Assembly: GCF_035083965.1 (NCBI RefSeq)
Contig: NC_089723.1
Coordinates: 33,297,193-33,361,192 of the forward strand
DNA length: 64,000 nt
From: Branchiostoma lanceolatum
Taxonomy: Eukaryota > Chordata > Leptocardii > Amphioxiformes > Branchiostomatidae
Reading direction: 5' to 3'
Program-made: the position numbers and the translations under genes
In this document: piece after piece, positions 13,101 through 23,295 of the stretch
Layout: every line of letters begins with the position of its first letter
Position numbering within the stretch: the first letter of the stretch is position 1
The notes under the pieces: model-generated
What the model saw: the letters and a program-made list of their open reading frames with translations, nothing else
Databases searched by the model: none
What the model was told of the DNA's origin: nothing

Positions 13101-14516
13101 GGGGAGAATACCCCCAGACCCCCCTAGGATGGTCACGCCTCTGGCGCGACGCCTCGCGCCTTCGGCGCTCGATATGTTCGTCCCAACAGGAAAATTGAAA
13201 GGACGGGTAAAAATTTCAGGCTGGCTAGAACACTGCTGTCTACTGTTTGTTTTATTTAGATCTCCATTTTAAGATCTCCATTAGTGTCAGATAAACACTA
13301 TGCTACCGGGATCCACTTACATAATAAACAAAATGAAATGTAAATAACAAAACAATTGGTAAACAAAAAAGTTTACAAATCAAATAAAGTGAAACTTAAA
13401 AGTAAGCGGGAGAAGTCAGAGTTCAACATAAGATAATGTAAACATAATCGGGATATTGTATGCAAAGAAATCCAAAAGTGATGATACTGGAGAGACATGG
13501 TGACAGTTTTCCTTGACAACTACTTATTGGTACAATACCATAAAGATGTATTATTCAACAGTTCCAAATGTTCCAAAGATGTTTTCGTTATTTTACTGTC
13601 TGTGTATACTGGAGAGATGTAGATTTCCCTTGACAACTTGCACCAGATGAACCAAGGCGGAGACTTCACCAACCACAACGGGACAGGAGGGAAGTCCATC
13701 TATGGGGGGAAGTTTGAGGATGAGAACTTTGAACTCAAGCACACAGGGCCAGGTCAGGAGATGTTGAAACTTTTGTGCTGGTTCTATTTTCACAGTATCT
13801 CCTTATGTTGTCCGTGTCAAATTCCATTGTAATGTCCTGTCTTTGTCAGCAGGTCTAGCCCTTTGTAATAACAACACTTGGTTAGTTAGACAGCCCTGGC
13901 TGTATGTGCTGAACAGTCAAATCAATGAATAAAACAAAAATACTCTCCACCATGAATTCATGACACCATAAATATGTCTCCCTTGTATTACTACTGTATA
14001 CAGAATTGTTTCAACCATTGATTTAAAGACTGCAAAAGCCTGCTTTTCCCTCCTACTGCAAAATAAGACCACCACAAAAGTAAATGAATTCACAGTATTT
14101 TCAAGTGTGCTCACTGTATGTCATGACTTATACAATGGTCAGAACAAAATATGATTGTCTTTATCTCAACTTATTGAAAAGGGAAAGGAAGGTGTCATGA
14201 TGAGGTATGCAAGTGCATCTTTTTTTCTTCATTCTGTGCACACTAACACTAAAGCTGAGTTTGAAGTAACTTTGTTTGAACTCTTGCCTATTTTTCCTCA
14301 GGAATCATGTCCATGGCCAACTCTGGACCTAACTCAAATTGCTCCCAGTTCTTCATGACAACAGCTCCAACACCCTGGTAAGATTGTCGCACCACAAACC
14401 ACTATTTGAACACCATACAATCATGTACTATTTACATGAAACTTCTTAAAACACATCCAGGACTAAGATGTAAGACCTGATTACCATTCATTGTGTTACG
14501 AAGCTGGTATATATAT

Positions 14517-14549
<33 letters not shown>

Positions 14550-16196
14550 CTCATGGGCATCAGGTGTTGATGCATGGTGGTTGCGGACATCTGTCTCCAG
14601 GATGTTCTATTTTCGGCACATGACATCCAGTTAGCTACGGTGACCCCTAGCTCTCTGAGTGTGTTATATGCACCGACAGTGAATACCTTCAAAAATAGAC
14701 TCAACAAACACATGGAATCAATCAGTAGTATACAACTACAAGGCCTTGGACTGTCCACACAAGCCTGGAATGACAGTCCAGTAAATGGATGAACGGTCTC
14801 AACTGGAAGAGATCTTCCTACCTGTACAAATCTACTCTACTCTATTCTCTACACTTGAAGCAAGATAAAAACTTCAGCCCTGTGAGCCGAAGAAAAGTTA
14901 TGACACACCAAATAAAATAAGCATTGTGTTTCCGTCCCAGTATCTGTCCCCTCTTCATGATTTTTTCTGGTCCTTCCATTTTATTCTTACAGATGTAGGT
15001 GCAGTTCGATCAAGTTTGTTTGTCTGATCCTTTATGTATGTCTGACTGTCCCATATGTTACTTCTATATACAAATGCCTGCTACTACAGTTTGTCAAGAT
15101 ATTCCCAGTGAATAATTAAAAATGTCCTATCATAGAGGGGAGCTCAGTGCCACCAGGTACTGTGGGAGCCATCCTCATTAGATAGCTTACAGTGCTTACA
15201 GTCAGATGAATAAAGGTTAGGTGTGACAGGTTGTTCAGTGTAATATAACCAGCTGTGCTGTCGCGCTGCATGCCTGCAAAACTGGTGTGAGATATCAGGA
15301 AGGGCGGTTCTATATAGATACAGACACAGATGGTGTCTTTGTTGCTTTTGTCATATCTTGAGGACAAAATGATTGCTGATGCTGCAGTGATGCATATGTG
15401 TTGACAGCCACTCCATAGAGTAGGGCGAGTCTAGTAGTGCAGTCAATTTTTTTTACATGTAACATGTTTTCTGATACATGTAACATATGTTAGTTACACA
15501 TGTTTCATTTTTGGATCACTGTGATGGACATTACAGGATGTCCAGTAAAGTACAGATGTAACCGTTTTATTCTCCTCTCTCTCCAGGTTAGATGGGAAGC
15601 ATGTGGTCTTCGGCCAGGTAACAGAAGGCATAGATGTCGTCAGAAAAATCGAGGTGAGGTTTTATAATATTTATGTTGGAGCCTGCAACAGCTGAGCAAC
15701 AAAATATTTCATAAGTCGTTCAAAGAATTTCATAGACAAAGAACAATTTTTAAATTGTTTTGTGTTTTTTTTCTTATAAATTTTTGTATCGTGTCTCAAA
15801 TTCTGTTAACGAAATCAAGGATAACACAAATCTGATTTTGGTTACTCAATGGCTGCTTATCAACGTTAACACTCTGTCTTCATGTAGTGGAAAGAGCAAA
15901 GAGCCACAACGTTGATTATATAAAAAGGAAAGAAAACAACAACAAAAGTATAGTGCATGTAGCTGCTTATTGAGTTCCATGTAAATCATGATAGAATTTA
16001 GAGATTAAACTATTATTGTGATTTGCTTGTAATAAGTGAAAGTCATGAAATAAGTCAAAGTTTAACCTTTTTCTGATTGTGTGGTTTCTATTCTAATAAC
16101 GTCTTTGTTTCTGTGTGTTTCTTACAGAAAATTGGAACGAAATCAGGAAAACCCACTGAAAGGGTGGTCATAAGTAACTGTGGAGAACTTGTCTAG
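7189..16196 (+). CDS. PPIE: Peptidyl-prolyl isomerase E (RRM plus cyclophilin, cyclophilin-33), complete, 12 exons
   Basis: Exons: 7189-7225, 8084-8182, 8434-8477, 8752-8778, 9209-9290, 10180-10307, 10863-10989, 11536-11615, 13647-13752, 14302-14377, 15587-15653, 16128-16196. They total 942 nt and encode 313 aa (human PPIE is 301). All phases agree. The start [20 protein letters not shown] matches the family start, and the ATG lies in AAAATGGCG. The RRM has RNP2 (RIVYVG) and RNP1 (RGFAFVEF). A Ser/Glu-rich linker follows. The cyclophilin domain runs from about residue 150 and keeps the isomerase residues: Arg in SFHR, Phe-Met and Gln in QFMNQGGDF, Phe in SQFFMTT, Trp in PWLDG and His in KHVVFG. 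PPIE is a nuclear, spliceosome-associated proline isomerase that binds RNA. AATAAA lies at 16302-16307. Introns 2 and 8 look U12-type. Confidence 0.96.
8183..8433 (+). other. PPIE: U12-type (minor spliceosome) intron 2 of PPIE
   Basis: The donor GTATCCTTT (8183-8191) matches the U12 5' splice-site consensus RTATCCTTT at every position. The branch site TTCCTTGAC (8413-8421) matches TTCCTTRAC at every position, with the branch A (8420) 13 nt before the last base of the CAG acceptor. The intron joins phase-1 codon halves to give TQKHRGFAF. Confidence 0.9.
9360..10130. repeat. Repeat unit present twice around a GC-rich palindrome in PPIE intron 5
   Basis: Sequence at about 9375-9690 recurs at about 9815-10130: both contain AACACACATTTCAATG, a TATTCTAATTT block, TTCTATGGAAGCCT and CGGAACACCC. 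Between them, 9690-9855 forms an imperfect palindrome (ATACAACACG on the left, CGTGTTGTAT on the right) whose centre is very GC-rich with many CpG and CCGACGG-type words. It is likely a foldback DNA element, possibly two insertions. No coding potential was recognised. Confidence 0.6.
10323..10585. repeat. Three imperfect tandem copies of a roughly 85-95 bp unit in PPIE intron 6
   Basis: Each copy runs through TACAAGAAA or TATAAGAAA, ATCAAA, a T-rich AAAATG segment, TTCCCTACC, AGAA and CAATCA or CAGTCA, then GAAACCTTATGAAGAG. The units start near 10325, 10406 and 10500. Confidence 0.7.
10998..11212. mobile_element. Small inverted-repeat element just inside PPIE intron 7
   Basis: It begins CTGTAATTCACTTTATCTTC right after a TA at 10996-10997 and ends with a diverged inverted copy (GTGAAAACTGAACATAAAG, GTTATAG). 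It lies only 8 nt downstream of the exon 7 donor. It resembles, in starting CTGTAA and in its CACGG words, the better-defined TA-target MITEs at 54528 and 62253; the relationship is tentative. Confidence 0.45.
11616..13646 (+). other. PPIE: U12-type (minor spliceosome) intron 8 of PPIE, carrying a hAT insertion
   Basis: The donor GTATCCTTC (11616-11624) fits the U12 consensus. The branch-like TCCCTTGAC (13626-13634) differs from TTCCTTRAC at one base, with the branch A (13633) again 13 nt before the end of the CAG acceptor; there is no long pyrimidine tract. A perfect TTCCTTGAC also occurs at 13509-13517 but has no AG close behind it. The intron holds two copies of a host segment (11850-11925 and 13525-13595) and the hAT element at 11947-13235. 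Confidence 0.85.
11947..13235. mobile_element. Non-autonomous hAT-type DNA transposon with perfect 8-bp target duplication
   Basis: The left end CAGTGTTCTCGCCAGC and the right end GCTGGCTAGAACACTG are inverted repeats with one mismatch. The flanks carry the identical 8-mer CTGTCTAC at 11939-11946 and 13236-13243. The CAGTG start and 8-bp duplication are hallmarks of hAT elements. The 1289-bp interior has no frame I recognise as a transposase or BED zinc finger, so it needs an enzyme supplied elsewhere. The few substitutions in the ends and intact duplication suggest a fairly recent insertion. Confidence 0.88.
14517..14548. repeat. (AATC)n microsatellite
   Basis: About eight perfect AATC units in PPIE intron 10, directly upstream of a possible LINE fragment. 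Confidence 0.9.
14560..14870 (+). mobile_element. Possible 3' fragment of a non-LTR retrotransposon (LINE)
   Basis: An open frame reads through [18 protein letters not shown], which resembles the SVNSFKNRLDKHW-type C-terminal end of CR1/L2-like reverse transcriptase proteins. Its place next to a microsatellite fits. It is too short to classify. Confidence 0.45.
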
Positions 16197-16343
16197 AATG
16201 TTGACAAGAGTCATCTTTAACTTCAAAATATTGAAAACTTTTGAGGAAATTGTTGTCAGCATGAGCTTGTAATACTTTGAACTTTTGTAGAATATGCTAA
16301 AAATAAAGGGAATATGTTCATAGAAAGACTGATCTAGAAAAAA

Positions 16344-16610
16344 TTTTTAAGCCTCTGTCACACAGTCGATGAGCTTCCGTGAATTTGTAGTTTGCTAGAA
16401 GGTCGCCAAATTAAAAAATTGCCGGAGACTAGACCTGAGAATCTACCCCATCACATTGGACGGGGCTTAAGGACCTGTGAACAGCTCTGAAGATTGTGCC
16501 ATTATCAACAGAGCACTGTGCAAATTACTGCTAAAAATGTCATTTATATTTCACAGACTCGTTGGCCGATCAATTTTCTTGCTGACCGGCTTTCAATTTA
16601 TATTATTGAG
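16344..16610. repeat. Diverged MITE related to the element in intron 1 of trypsin genes T1-T5
   Basis: It shares CTGTCACACAG-type ends, a GAAGGTCGCC segment, and a CCATCACATTGGACGGGG-like segment with the elements right after exon 1 in T1 (19791-20037) and T3 (29342-29592). Confidence 0.55.
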
Positions 16611-16699
16611 TCTTGTAAGATTATTCTGCGAAAAGAAGTGTATAGTGAGATATAGACTCCTTGGAGAAAAGGAATCATACTCAGCCATCTGTCCAGTAA

Positions 16700-17009
16700 T
16701 GCTAAGGTCACAATTGGAAAAAGGGGCCCTGCCGGGCAGCTCACTGGCTTTTTTGGGGGTCACTTTTGGACGTAGCCCCGTGGGGCACCCTGCTGCTACC
16801 GGGCTATTTTGGGCCCTGGCCGGGCCCTGTTTCTAACATGGAGTTGTAATCAACGTGGGACACATTAACAAATAGGTACTGTGAGCTTATCGTGAGAACA
16901 CCGAGAGGTACCCTTTTGGTGTCCAGCACTGTCCACTGGGTACCTGTGTCGTTGGAGCCCGGCCGGGGCTACACCCCCTACAGACACCGTTGCAAATGTG
17001 ACCGTAGCA
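16700..17009. mobile_element. Harbinger-like MITE with TAA target duplication
   Basis: The left end TGCTAAGGTCACAATTGG and the right end GCAAATGTGACCGTAGCA are inverted repeats with few mismatches. TAA flanks both ends (16697-16699 and 17010-17012). The interior is GC-rich with GCCCGGCCGGG words. A second copy lies at 62462-62783. A 3-bp TWA duplication is typical of PIF/Harbinger elements. Confidence 0.75.
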
Positions 17010-17967
17010 TAACTGGGAGTTTTTTATTCTAGATGCTCTAGATACCAGATCCCTTTCCATTTGGAAAACACTGCACAGTCATGATATGGGATGTGACCTG
17101 GTCCTGTTGCTACTCAACAGTTTTCATCAGAGGAAGAAAAGACAATTGTTTCTCCTGAAAAAAATGGAGACCACATGTGTGAAGTTCTATAACTGATTAC
17201 TAGTATGCTGAGCTGGTTTTAGAAATCAACATGTGTTTCCACATCCTTCCTGTCTCACTGTGTGTGGCAGGCTGTATGTTAAATACTGATAGACTGCGTC
17301 CGGCTGTGTACATAAGTGTTGTTTATTTACCTGTTCACATGACGGCAAGCAATATGTCCACTTATGATAAGTTATATATGGAAAGTTAGTGTGAACTCTG
17401 TATGTCCACGTGGCATGCTGAAAGTCTTTCTTCAATGCCTATTAACTGGTTTATTGAGCGTGTAAGGTTTTTGTAACCCTGAACACTCTATTACGTATAG
17501 GGTGTCTCAGTGCACCAATATTTTGATATTCAAATTTCCAACAGTTAACGTAATGTTGGAGACCACTTTTTTTACAAATAACAAAGCACTATTTTCAGGA
17601 CTGTTGCTATTGTGTGGTTGATTGATACAGGATCTTGTATCAAAGTAGCTATTAATATGTTTTTGAACTCTAAAGTGAAATAAATGTAGCTAAATATGCC
17701 ATAGAGCTAATGTGGTTTATTTGTGTAATTGTGATGGTTGGACTGGTCTTAACTTGATTATTAGCTAAGGCTGATTTTGCTTTCTCTCACACTTGGATCT
17801 GAATGAAATCTGAGGTGGTGATGCAAAGGTATATATTGCATCCATCTTTCTGTCATTTCTCCTGGTTTGTGCCTGATTAAATGAAAACTCTTGATAGTTA
17901 TGAAAAAACAAACTTGCTCAGATGTGAGCAAGAGTTGCGTAAGAATGCATGTTGACCCTCATATGTC

Positions 17968-18068
17968 CTTTTGACAAACATTTAATCATTACACACAACA
18001 TAAAAAAGATTGCTCTGGGGAGCTTTGAGACGAACTCTCTGTCTCTTCGTCAACCTGGTATTACAGGC
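17968..18068. repeat. Dispersed 100-bp repeat
   Basis: Nearly identical to 42028-42126; both contain GATTGCTCTGGGGAGCTTT and GACGAACTCTCTGTCTCTTC. Confidence 0.8.
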
Positions 18069-18278
18069 AGGTCTCGTCTTGGAGTTCTCCTGTCACGTGA
18101 CTTGATGTTGATTATCACGTGACAGGAGACAGTCATATACAGGCTTGAGATAGTGATATCTTTTTAAATAGGCAAATGATAAGCACATCCTGCGCTAAGC
18201 AAACACCGGGAAAGGAGGTGTAGCTTTTTGGTAAATGACAGGCCAAAGCATACCACACTGCCCTTGGTTACGAATACA

Positions 18279-18397
18279 CAGTCACCGAACCAGGTGCTGA
18301 TATCTATAGCTTGTGTCAACATTTTATATATAACTGGCAAAGTTCTCATCGGTGCTGTGGCAGCATTGTTGTTGAGAGGGGACATGCATACTTCTGA
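18279..18397. promoter_or_regulatory. Distal upstream block shared with gene T6 (possible enhancer or duplicated flank)
   Basis: It aligns with 47589-47713 through GGTGCTGATAT, TTAGCTTGTGTCAACATTT-like, TATATAACTG and GGGGACATGCATA words. It lies about 1.4 kb upstream of the T1 start codon; the T6 copy sits at almost the same distance. A weaker match (GCGCTGACATGTAT, GTGTCAACAC) lies 1.33 kb before T7. Function is inference; it could simply be old duplicated flank. Confidence 0.45.
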
Positions 18398-19593
18398 AGC
18401 CATTGAGGGTTCAAGACTTATCATCTCAAATATGCACATGCTTATAAAAGAGAAGACAACATCTGATCTTGAATTTAGAATTATCCCGCGCAAGACGATA
18501 AAACATGGTCTATTTTAAGGAAACGTGTCCTTTCAATTGCACATCAAACCCACCAAAAGATGAGTATCAAACAATTTTGAATAAAGCAATTCATGTTATA
18601 CATGTGCGTTGTTTAACACGTTAGTGTATGAGCTTAAAAGCTAGTGTCTGCAGCAGCTGTCATTGGGCGCTTAGTCAGGTGACCTCAACACGACAGTAGT
18701 GTCCAGATGCGGTCATGATGCTATGTTTTTAATCCACTTACACAGGTGTAATTCAGAAGTACTATATGAGGTTCAGAAGGAGAGGCTCTTCTCAAACAAG
18801 TAGCCTCGTAACCATGTTACATGCCTCAGTCCAACTAAGCATTATAGCCTACGTTGCAGGCTCTCTCCAGCTTGTTTTCTTTTAGTTACCATTTTCTAAT
18901 GACATTTTTTTTTCTTGTTACGGACCGGATATCTGGCCCATTACAAGAAGAAAATGTAATTTGAAAACGATAACTTATAGAAAACAGCCGGAGGGACCCT
19001 GCGACGGGGACTACTAAGCATATGCCTTATTCTGACAGCCTATTTTTCTAACCGGCATTTCCAATTACTACTACCATTCTGTTCTTGGGGCCTAATAAGT
19101 AAATAAAACCTACACCGTAAAAATTCACAGCCGTGTGCTATTGGGCCTGGGCAGGTGGGTAAGACTCTCAGCACCGTAGAGATACCAGCAAGCTCCCGAT
19201 AGTATGGTTACCAGGCTACATACATGCGACATCGACAGATGACTTTCTCCGTGATAATACGATTGTATCCTACCCATGTGTCTAGATCCACTTGTATCGT
19301 TTCTCTGCAAGACACTCCCAGTCCCTATATATGATGATGTGACTGTATTTTGATGCTTTCGCAATTCCTTTTTATGGTATATAACATAGCGGAAGGAGGA
19401 TAATTAGTAGTAAAGTTGTTCAAAGCACTACTGCAAAGATACATGTACTGTACAAAGTTCGCAAGAGAAGGAATCACCTCTGCCGCGCCAAGAAAGTCTG
19501 AATGGGTCAAGACATGTCTCCATATCTGCGGCTCTTTGCAACGTTAACGGTTCAACACTAACTTATCTTCTTCAAATGCTGGTAGATAACTGT

Positions 19594-19666
19594 GGAAAGT
19601 AACCACCTGTTGAGATGTCCCACTTATCTAAGGTGTCTTATCTGATGGTCGCTTGACGTATAAATA
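19594..19666 (+). promoter_or_regulatory. Promoter of trypsin gene T1
   Basis: GGAAA-GTAAC-CACCTG lies at 19594-19609, CTTATCTGATGGT at 19637-19649 and the TATA box TATAAATA at 19659-19666. Read on the other strand, the first element is CAGGTG-N5-TTTCC, like the E-box/TC-box pair bound by PTF1. TTATCT is a GATA-factor core. Start codon at 19730. Confidence 0.8.
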
Positions 19667-19729
19667 CACCAGTCTCTGTCTGGAGACGCCTGCTCTCATT
19701 TGAGCTCTGTCAGCCGACTGAAACTCACC

Positions 19730-22700
19730 ATGCGCTTTTTCGTCTTCCTCGCACTTGTCTCTTACGCTGGTAGGTAGCATTTTGTCCTTTCGCCGGTGTA
19801 CCACTGACACTGTCAATAACCTTTCCCCGAATTTTATGAATTTCAAAATTGCCAGAGAGTTGAGCGCCTGACAATGTACCCTATCACATTAGATAGGGTA
19901 CGATGACCTGTGAGCATCGGCATATCCCTAAAAATTGTGCAGCAATAAAGAAGACATTGACCGGGCTGCAGCCAAAAATGTACATCAGGCATTAGACTTG
20001 TTAGGCGACTCATTTTTTTGCTGTGTGACGCCGGCATTCGGATAGAAGATTTTATGTTTAAGGCCCTGCCATATGGTGTCTAGCAAGACATGTATGCAAC
20101 TTACCTTGGTAATTCTTAATTTGTACTAATTGCTACTAGTTTTCCAAAAGAAAAGTAGTTGATTGATTGAAAACAGAAAAAAATGAACCGTTTGTACATT
20201 TTCTACACGGTCAGAGATGGTCATGAAATTTCTGTATCAAGATGATTTTTTAGATCTTTCAATGCAATCATCACATTTGAGCCATATATGACAGTAACAT
20301 TTCTTATTGAACTAATGAATTGAAATGACTTCTGCTCAGTCAGATTGACAGCGATAAAAAAGGTCGTAAACGAAGAAACCTTAAGATTTAGACACTAGCT
20401 CAATACCTAGCTATGTACAAACTTAAAGATAGAAGATGACAAAATGTTTGTGGCAGTTTTAAAAGCTGAATATCTACTGCACATAAGTGCATGATTCAAG
20501 CTCCTTGATTATGCTTGTTGAGTTGAAAATTCCTTCTCTCCAGCGGCGCAGGGTTATGAAGACCGCATTGTCGGCGGGTCGGAGGCGACCCCAGGTGCCT
20601 TCCCGTGGCAGGTGTCTCTGCAACAGAACGGCTATCACTTCTGTGGCGGCACGCTCCTCAACAGCCAATGGGTTCTCAGCGCCGCTCACTGCCAAATGAG
20701 GTACTGAAGGTCGTTATAACACTTTTTTCCTGTGTATTTCTCACATGTAGTCCATGTTGATTCAATTGTATGGATGACATCCTGACCTCTGGGAACCCCG
20801 AAACTAACCGTTCGAGTGTGAATAAGAAAGAAAAAAAGTTTGCCTTCAGTATGAAAAGTTGTCAGGAAGGTTGAACATATGACTAAACACACAGAGTATG
20901 TGTGTATGGCATACTAAACAATAGATTCTTCATTTTGTTCTTTTACATCTTCTTCTTTGACTTTGGAATTGACTTTGAGAATTCTACAACATGTGTTGAA
21001 TGTTCGTTTACGGAATATGTTGCTGTCGACAGTGCCAGTAGCATGACTGTAGTTGCCGGAGATCACGACTTGAGCAGAAACGAGGGCACTGAACAGAGTC
21101 GTCAGGTACAACAGGTCATACCACACCCAAGTAAGCGTATATTGCACATCCTTACTATTATAAGAAAGAAGTTGTGAAGTAATATGTCCTGTGGTTCATG
21201 AAGATGCAAACAGGGCACATTTAGATTATTTTGCAATTAACATGTTCTCAACTGAAAACAAATTCAATGATACAATATGTGCAGTTTGCATACATTGTAT
21301 GCAGACTCAAACTGAGTGCATTCTGCACATACTGAGTGCATTCTGTGCATACTGTGTGTATTCTTGTGTGTATTCTGCACATAATCATATGATAATGTGT
21401 GCTTTCTCTTTGTGCTTCTGCAACATTTGTAAGGTAGTTACTCGCATTGCTAATTCCCTCCCACGGGTAAATTTCTTAACCCGTGTTATGATGTTCAGGG
21501 AGCGGAATATGATTTTTCATATACGTCTATATCTAAGAAAAAACATGCAGAAATTTAAAGGTGGCTGTCTTGTCTTGTCTTGTACCTAGGTAGTCTGTTA
21601 AAACTTGAGAGCATCGTTTCTTTTCTTATCGTCGGCACTCAATATCGATACCACAAGGTTTTATGTTCAGCGACGATGTAAACTATTTGATGCTTTACTT
21701 GTTGATGTATAAACATCATGAGCATGAGTGTTGTGTTCACTGCTGATCTCCTTATCTAGACTACAACGACAACACCCTTAACAACGACATCATGCTCATC
21801 AAGCTCAGCTCTCCCGTCACTCTGAACTCCCGGGTCAGCCCGGCGTCCCTGCCATCCTCCATGGTTGCCGACGGGACCATGGTCACCGTAACGGGCTGGG
21901 GAAACACCCGTGCCAGTGGATGTAAGTACCCGTATCTTATGGACTCACCTTTGCTTAGGAAGATAAGTGCAGCCATTGTAGTACAGTTTCCTGTAGTGCC
22001 GCTGTATCCTCCTAGAAAATGTTTAACGGCACCAAGGGGAAATCCTGTAAATGGACTTAATTTCGTGTGAACTTAATTTCACGTTTGGGTTGAGGCAAAG
22101 ATTTTTCGCGGTTCAAACAATTGTGTTGATACACCTGTTTTGTCCTCCCTTCCACTTGTTTTTCCATGTGGTAAATTCAAATAAAGAAATAAAGAAATAA
22201 AGAAATAAAGAAATAAAGAAATTGTGCGAAGTTGTGCAACGTGCTCTGAGCTCTCGGTGGATAGGTCACTGCGATGATTAACATGCAGTGAACGTAAAAT
22301 CATCGCGACTGTATATCTACCGCTTAACGGTATCCCAAGCACACCGTGGCTTACCTAGTAGCTTATCGCTGACAGATCTATCTAGGTATGGTGCCAAGGG
22401 GCGTCATCGTTCAGTGTGGCTATGTACTGGTTGCTGTTCATTGTCGTTGCTTTTTCTGTGTAATCGTTGCCAGACAGTGTGTGGACATGTATGAATGCTG
22501 TGAACTATGATTGTTTTGCTGTAAGTGGTGATATGTGTGACATTACAGTTCATTCCTTTCCCCCTGATCAAACTTCCAGCTAACTACCCGGATAGGCTGC
22601 AAAAGGTCGATGTGCCCGTCGTCTCCCGATCCACCTGCAATGCTGCTAACGCTTACGGCGGAGAGGTCACGGCCAAAATGTTCTGTGCCGGCTACATGGA

Positions 22701-23219
22701 TGGCGGCAAGGACTCCTGCCAGGTAACGCAATTCTGTTGTAGAAAACTTTAGCTTGTATCTAAGAAACAATGTTTGTCCCTTTCTGTGACGTCTCTGTCT
22801 CCAGGTTATGACATAAGATGATACAATGATACGTGACAGTGAACATCGCACATCCCCAAATATCGTAAGCTAGCGGATGGAGATAAATAATTCCAATTTT
22901 ATAGGATGTTAGAATACATAAACTGCCCATGTCACATACAGATGCTTGAAGTATCAAAGAGGAAAATTTGATATTCAAATTTGTACTAGATTTGTCAGAC
23001 TTTTGTTAACCTGTGTAAAGTCCTTAACAGACATCGATCGACTAACGAACATGTTTGATGCTGATGTTTGTGTAGGGAGACAGCGGCGGTCCCGTGGTGA
23101 GATCCGGTACGGTCTACGGCGTAGTGAGCTGGGGCTACGGTTGTGCCCAGCGTAACTACCCGGGTGTCTACGCCAAGGTGAACAGATTCACCAGCTGGAT
23201 CAACGGTTACATCAATTAA
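19730..23219 (+). CDS. Trypsin-like serine protease T1 (trypsinogen), 6 exons, 247 aa
   Basis: Exons: 19730-19769, 20544-20700, 21033-21130, 21760-21921, 22580-22722, 23076-23219. A signal peptide ([13 protein letters not shown]) and a short activation peptide ending YEDR precede IVGG at residue 22. The catalytic triad is His62 (SAAHC), Asp108 (NNDIMLIKL) and Ser203 (GDSGGP). Asp197, Gly in SWGYGC and Gly in YPGVY correspond to 189, 216 and 226 of chymotrypsin numbering, giving trypsin specificity for Arg/Lys. Cysteines fit the 42-58, 168-182 and 191-220 disulfides; Cys1/122 and Cys136/201 are absent. The loop [13 protein letters not shown] keeps acids of the calcium site. It is expected to be a secreted digestive enzyme. 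AATAAA at 23290-23295. First of seven tandem copies; exon phases 1,2,1,1,0. Confidence 0.95.
19791..20037. repeat. MITE in intron 1 of T1 (shared by T1-T5)
   Basis: It lies about 20 nt after the exon 1 donor, from a GACACTGTCAATAACC-type end to a GCTGTGTGACG end. Equivalent sequence sits at the same place in T2 (about 24717), T3 (29342-29592), T4 (about 34157-35240, interrupted by later insertions) and T5 (about 43143). It was therefore present before those duplications. Confidence 0.6.
22178..22221. repeat. (AAATAAAG)-type microsatellite
   Basis: Tandem AAATAAAG units in T1 intron 4. Confidence 0.85.
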
Positions 23220-23295
23220 ATCAGCTGTACATGTGTCGACATGAGATCTGCAACTTTGCAACAATGTGCTGATCTACAACTCAGTGCAGAATAAA

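Larger units (their letters stand above)
16310..19590. other. Intergenic region between PPIE and the trypsin array
   Basis: No gene was recognised. It contains a copy of the intron-1 MITE of the trypsin genes (16344-16610), a Harbinger-like MITE (16700-17009), a repeat at about 17968-18068 that recurs at 42028-42126, and a block at 18279-18397 shared with the upstream region of trypsin gene T6. At about 19380-19500 there is a proximal upstream block (GCGGAAGGAGG and AATCACCTC words) also seen before T5 and T6. Confidence 0.6.

Noticed and set aside
20474-20695. Antisense frames opposite trypsin exon 2 (also at 25170, 35704 and 43290)
   Set aside because: The plus-strand exon has conserved splice sites and the serine protease motifs; the antisense frame recurs only because the exons are copies of each other.
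21191-21589. 132-codon plus-strand frame in T1 intron 3
   Set aside because: It covers short repeats of a GTGCATTCTGCACATACT type and has no homology I recognise; T1 splicing passes over it.
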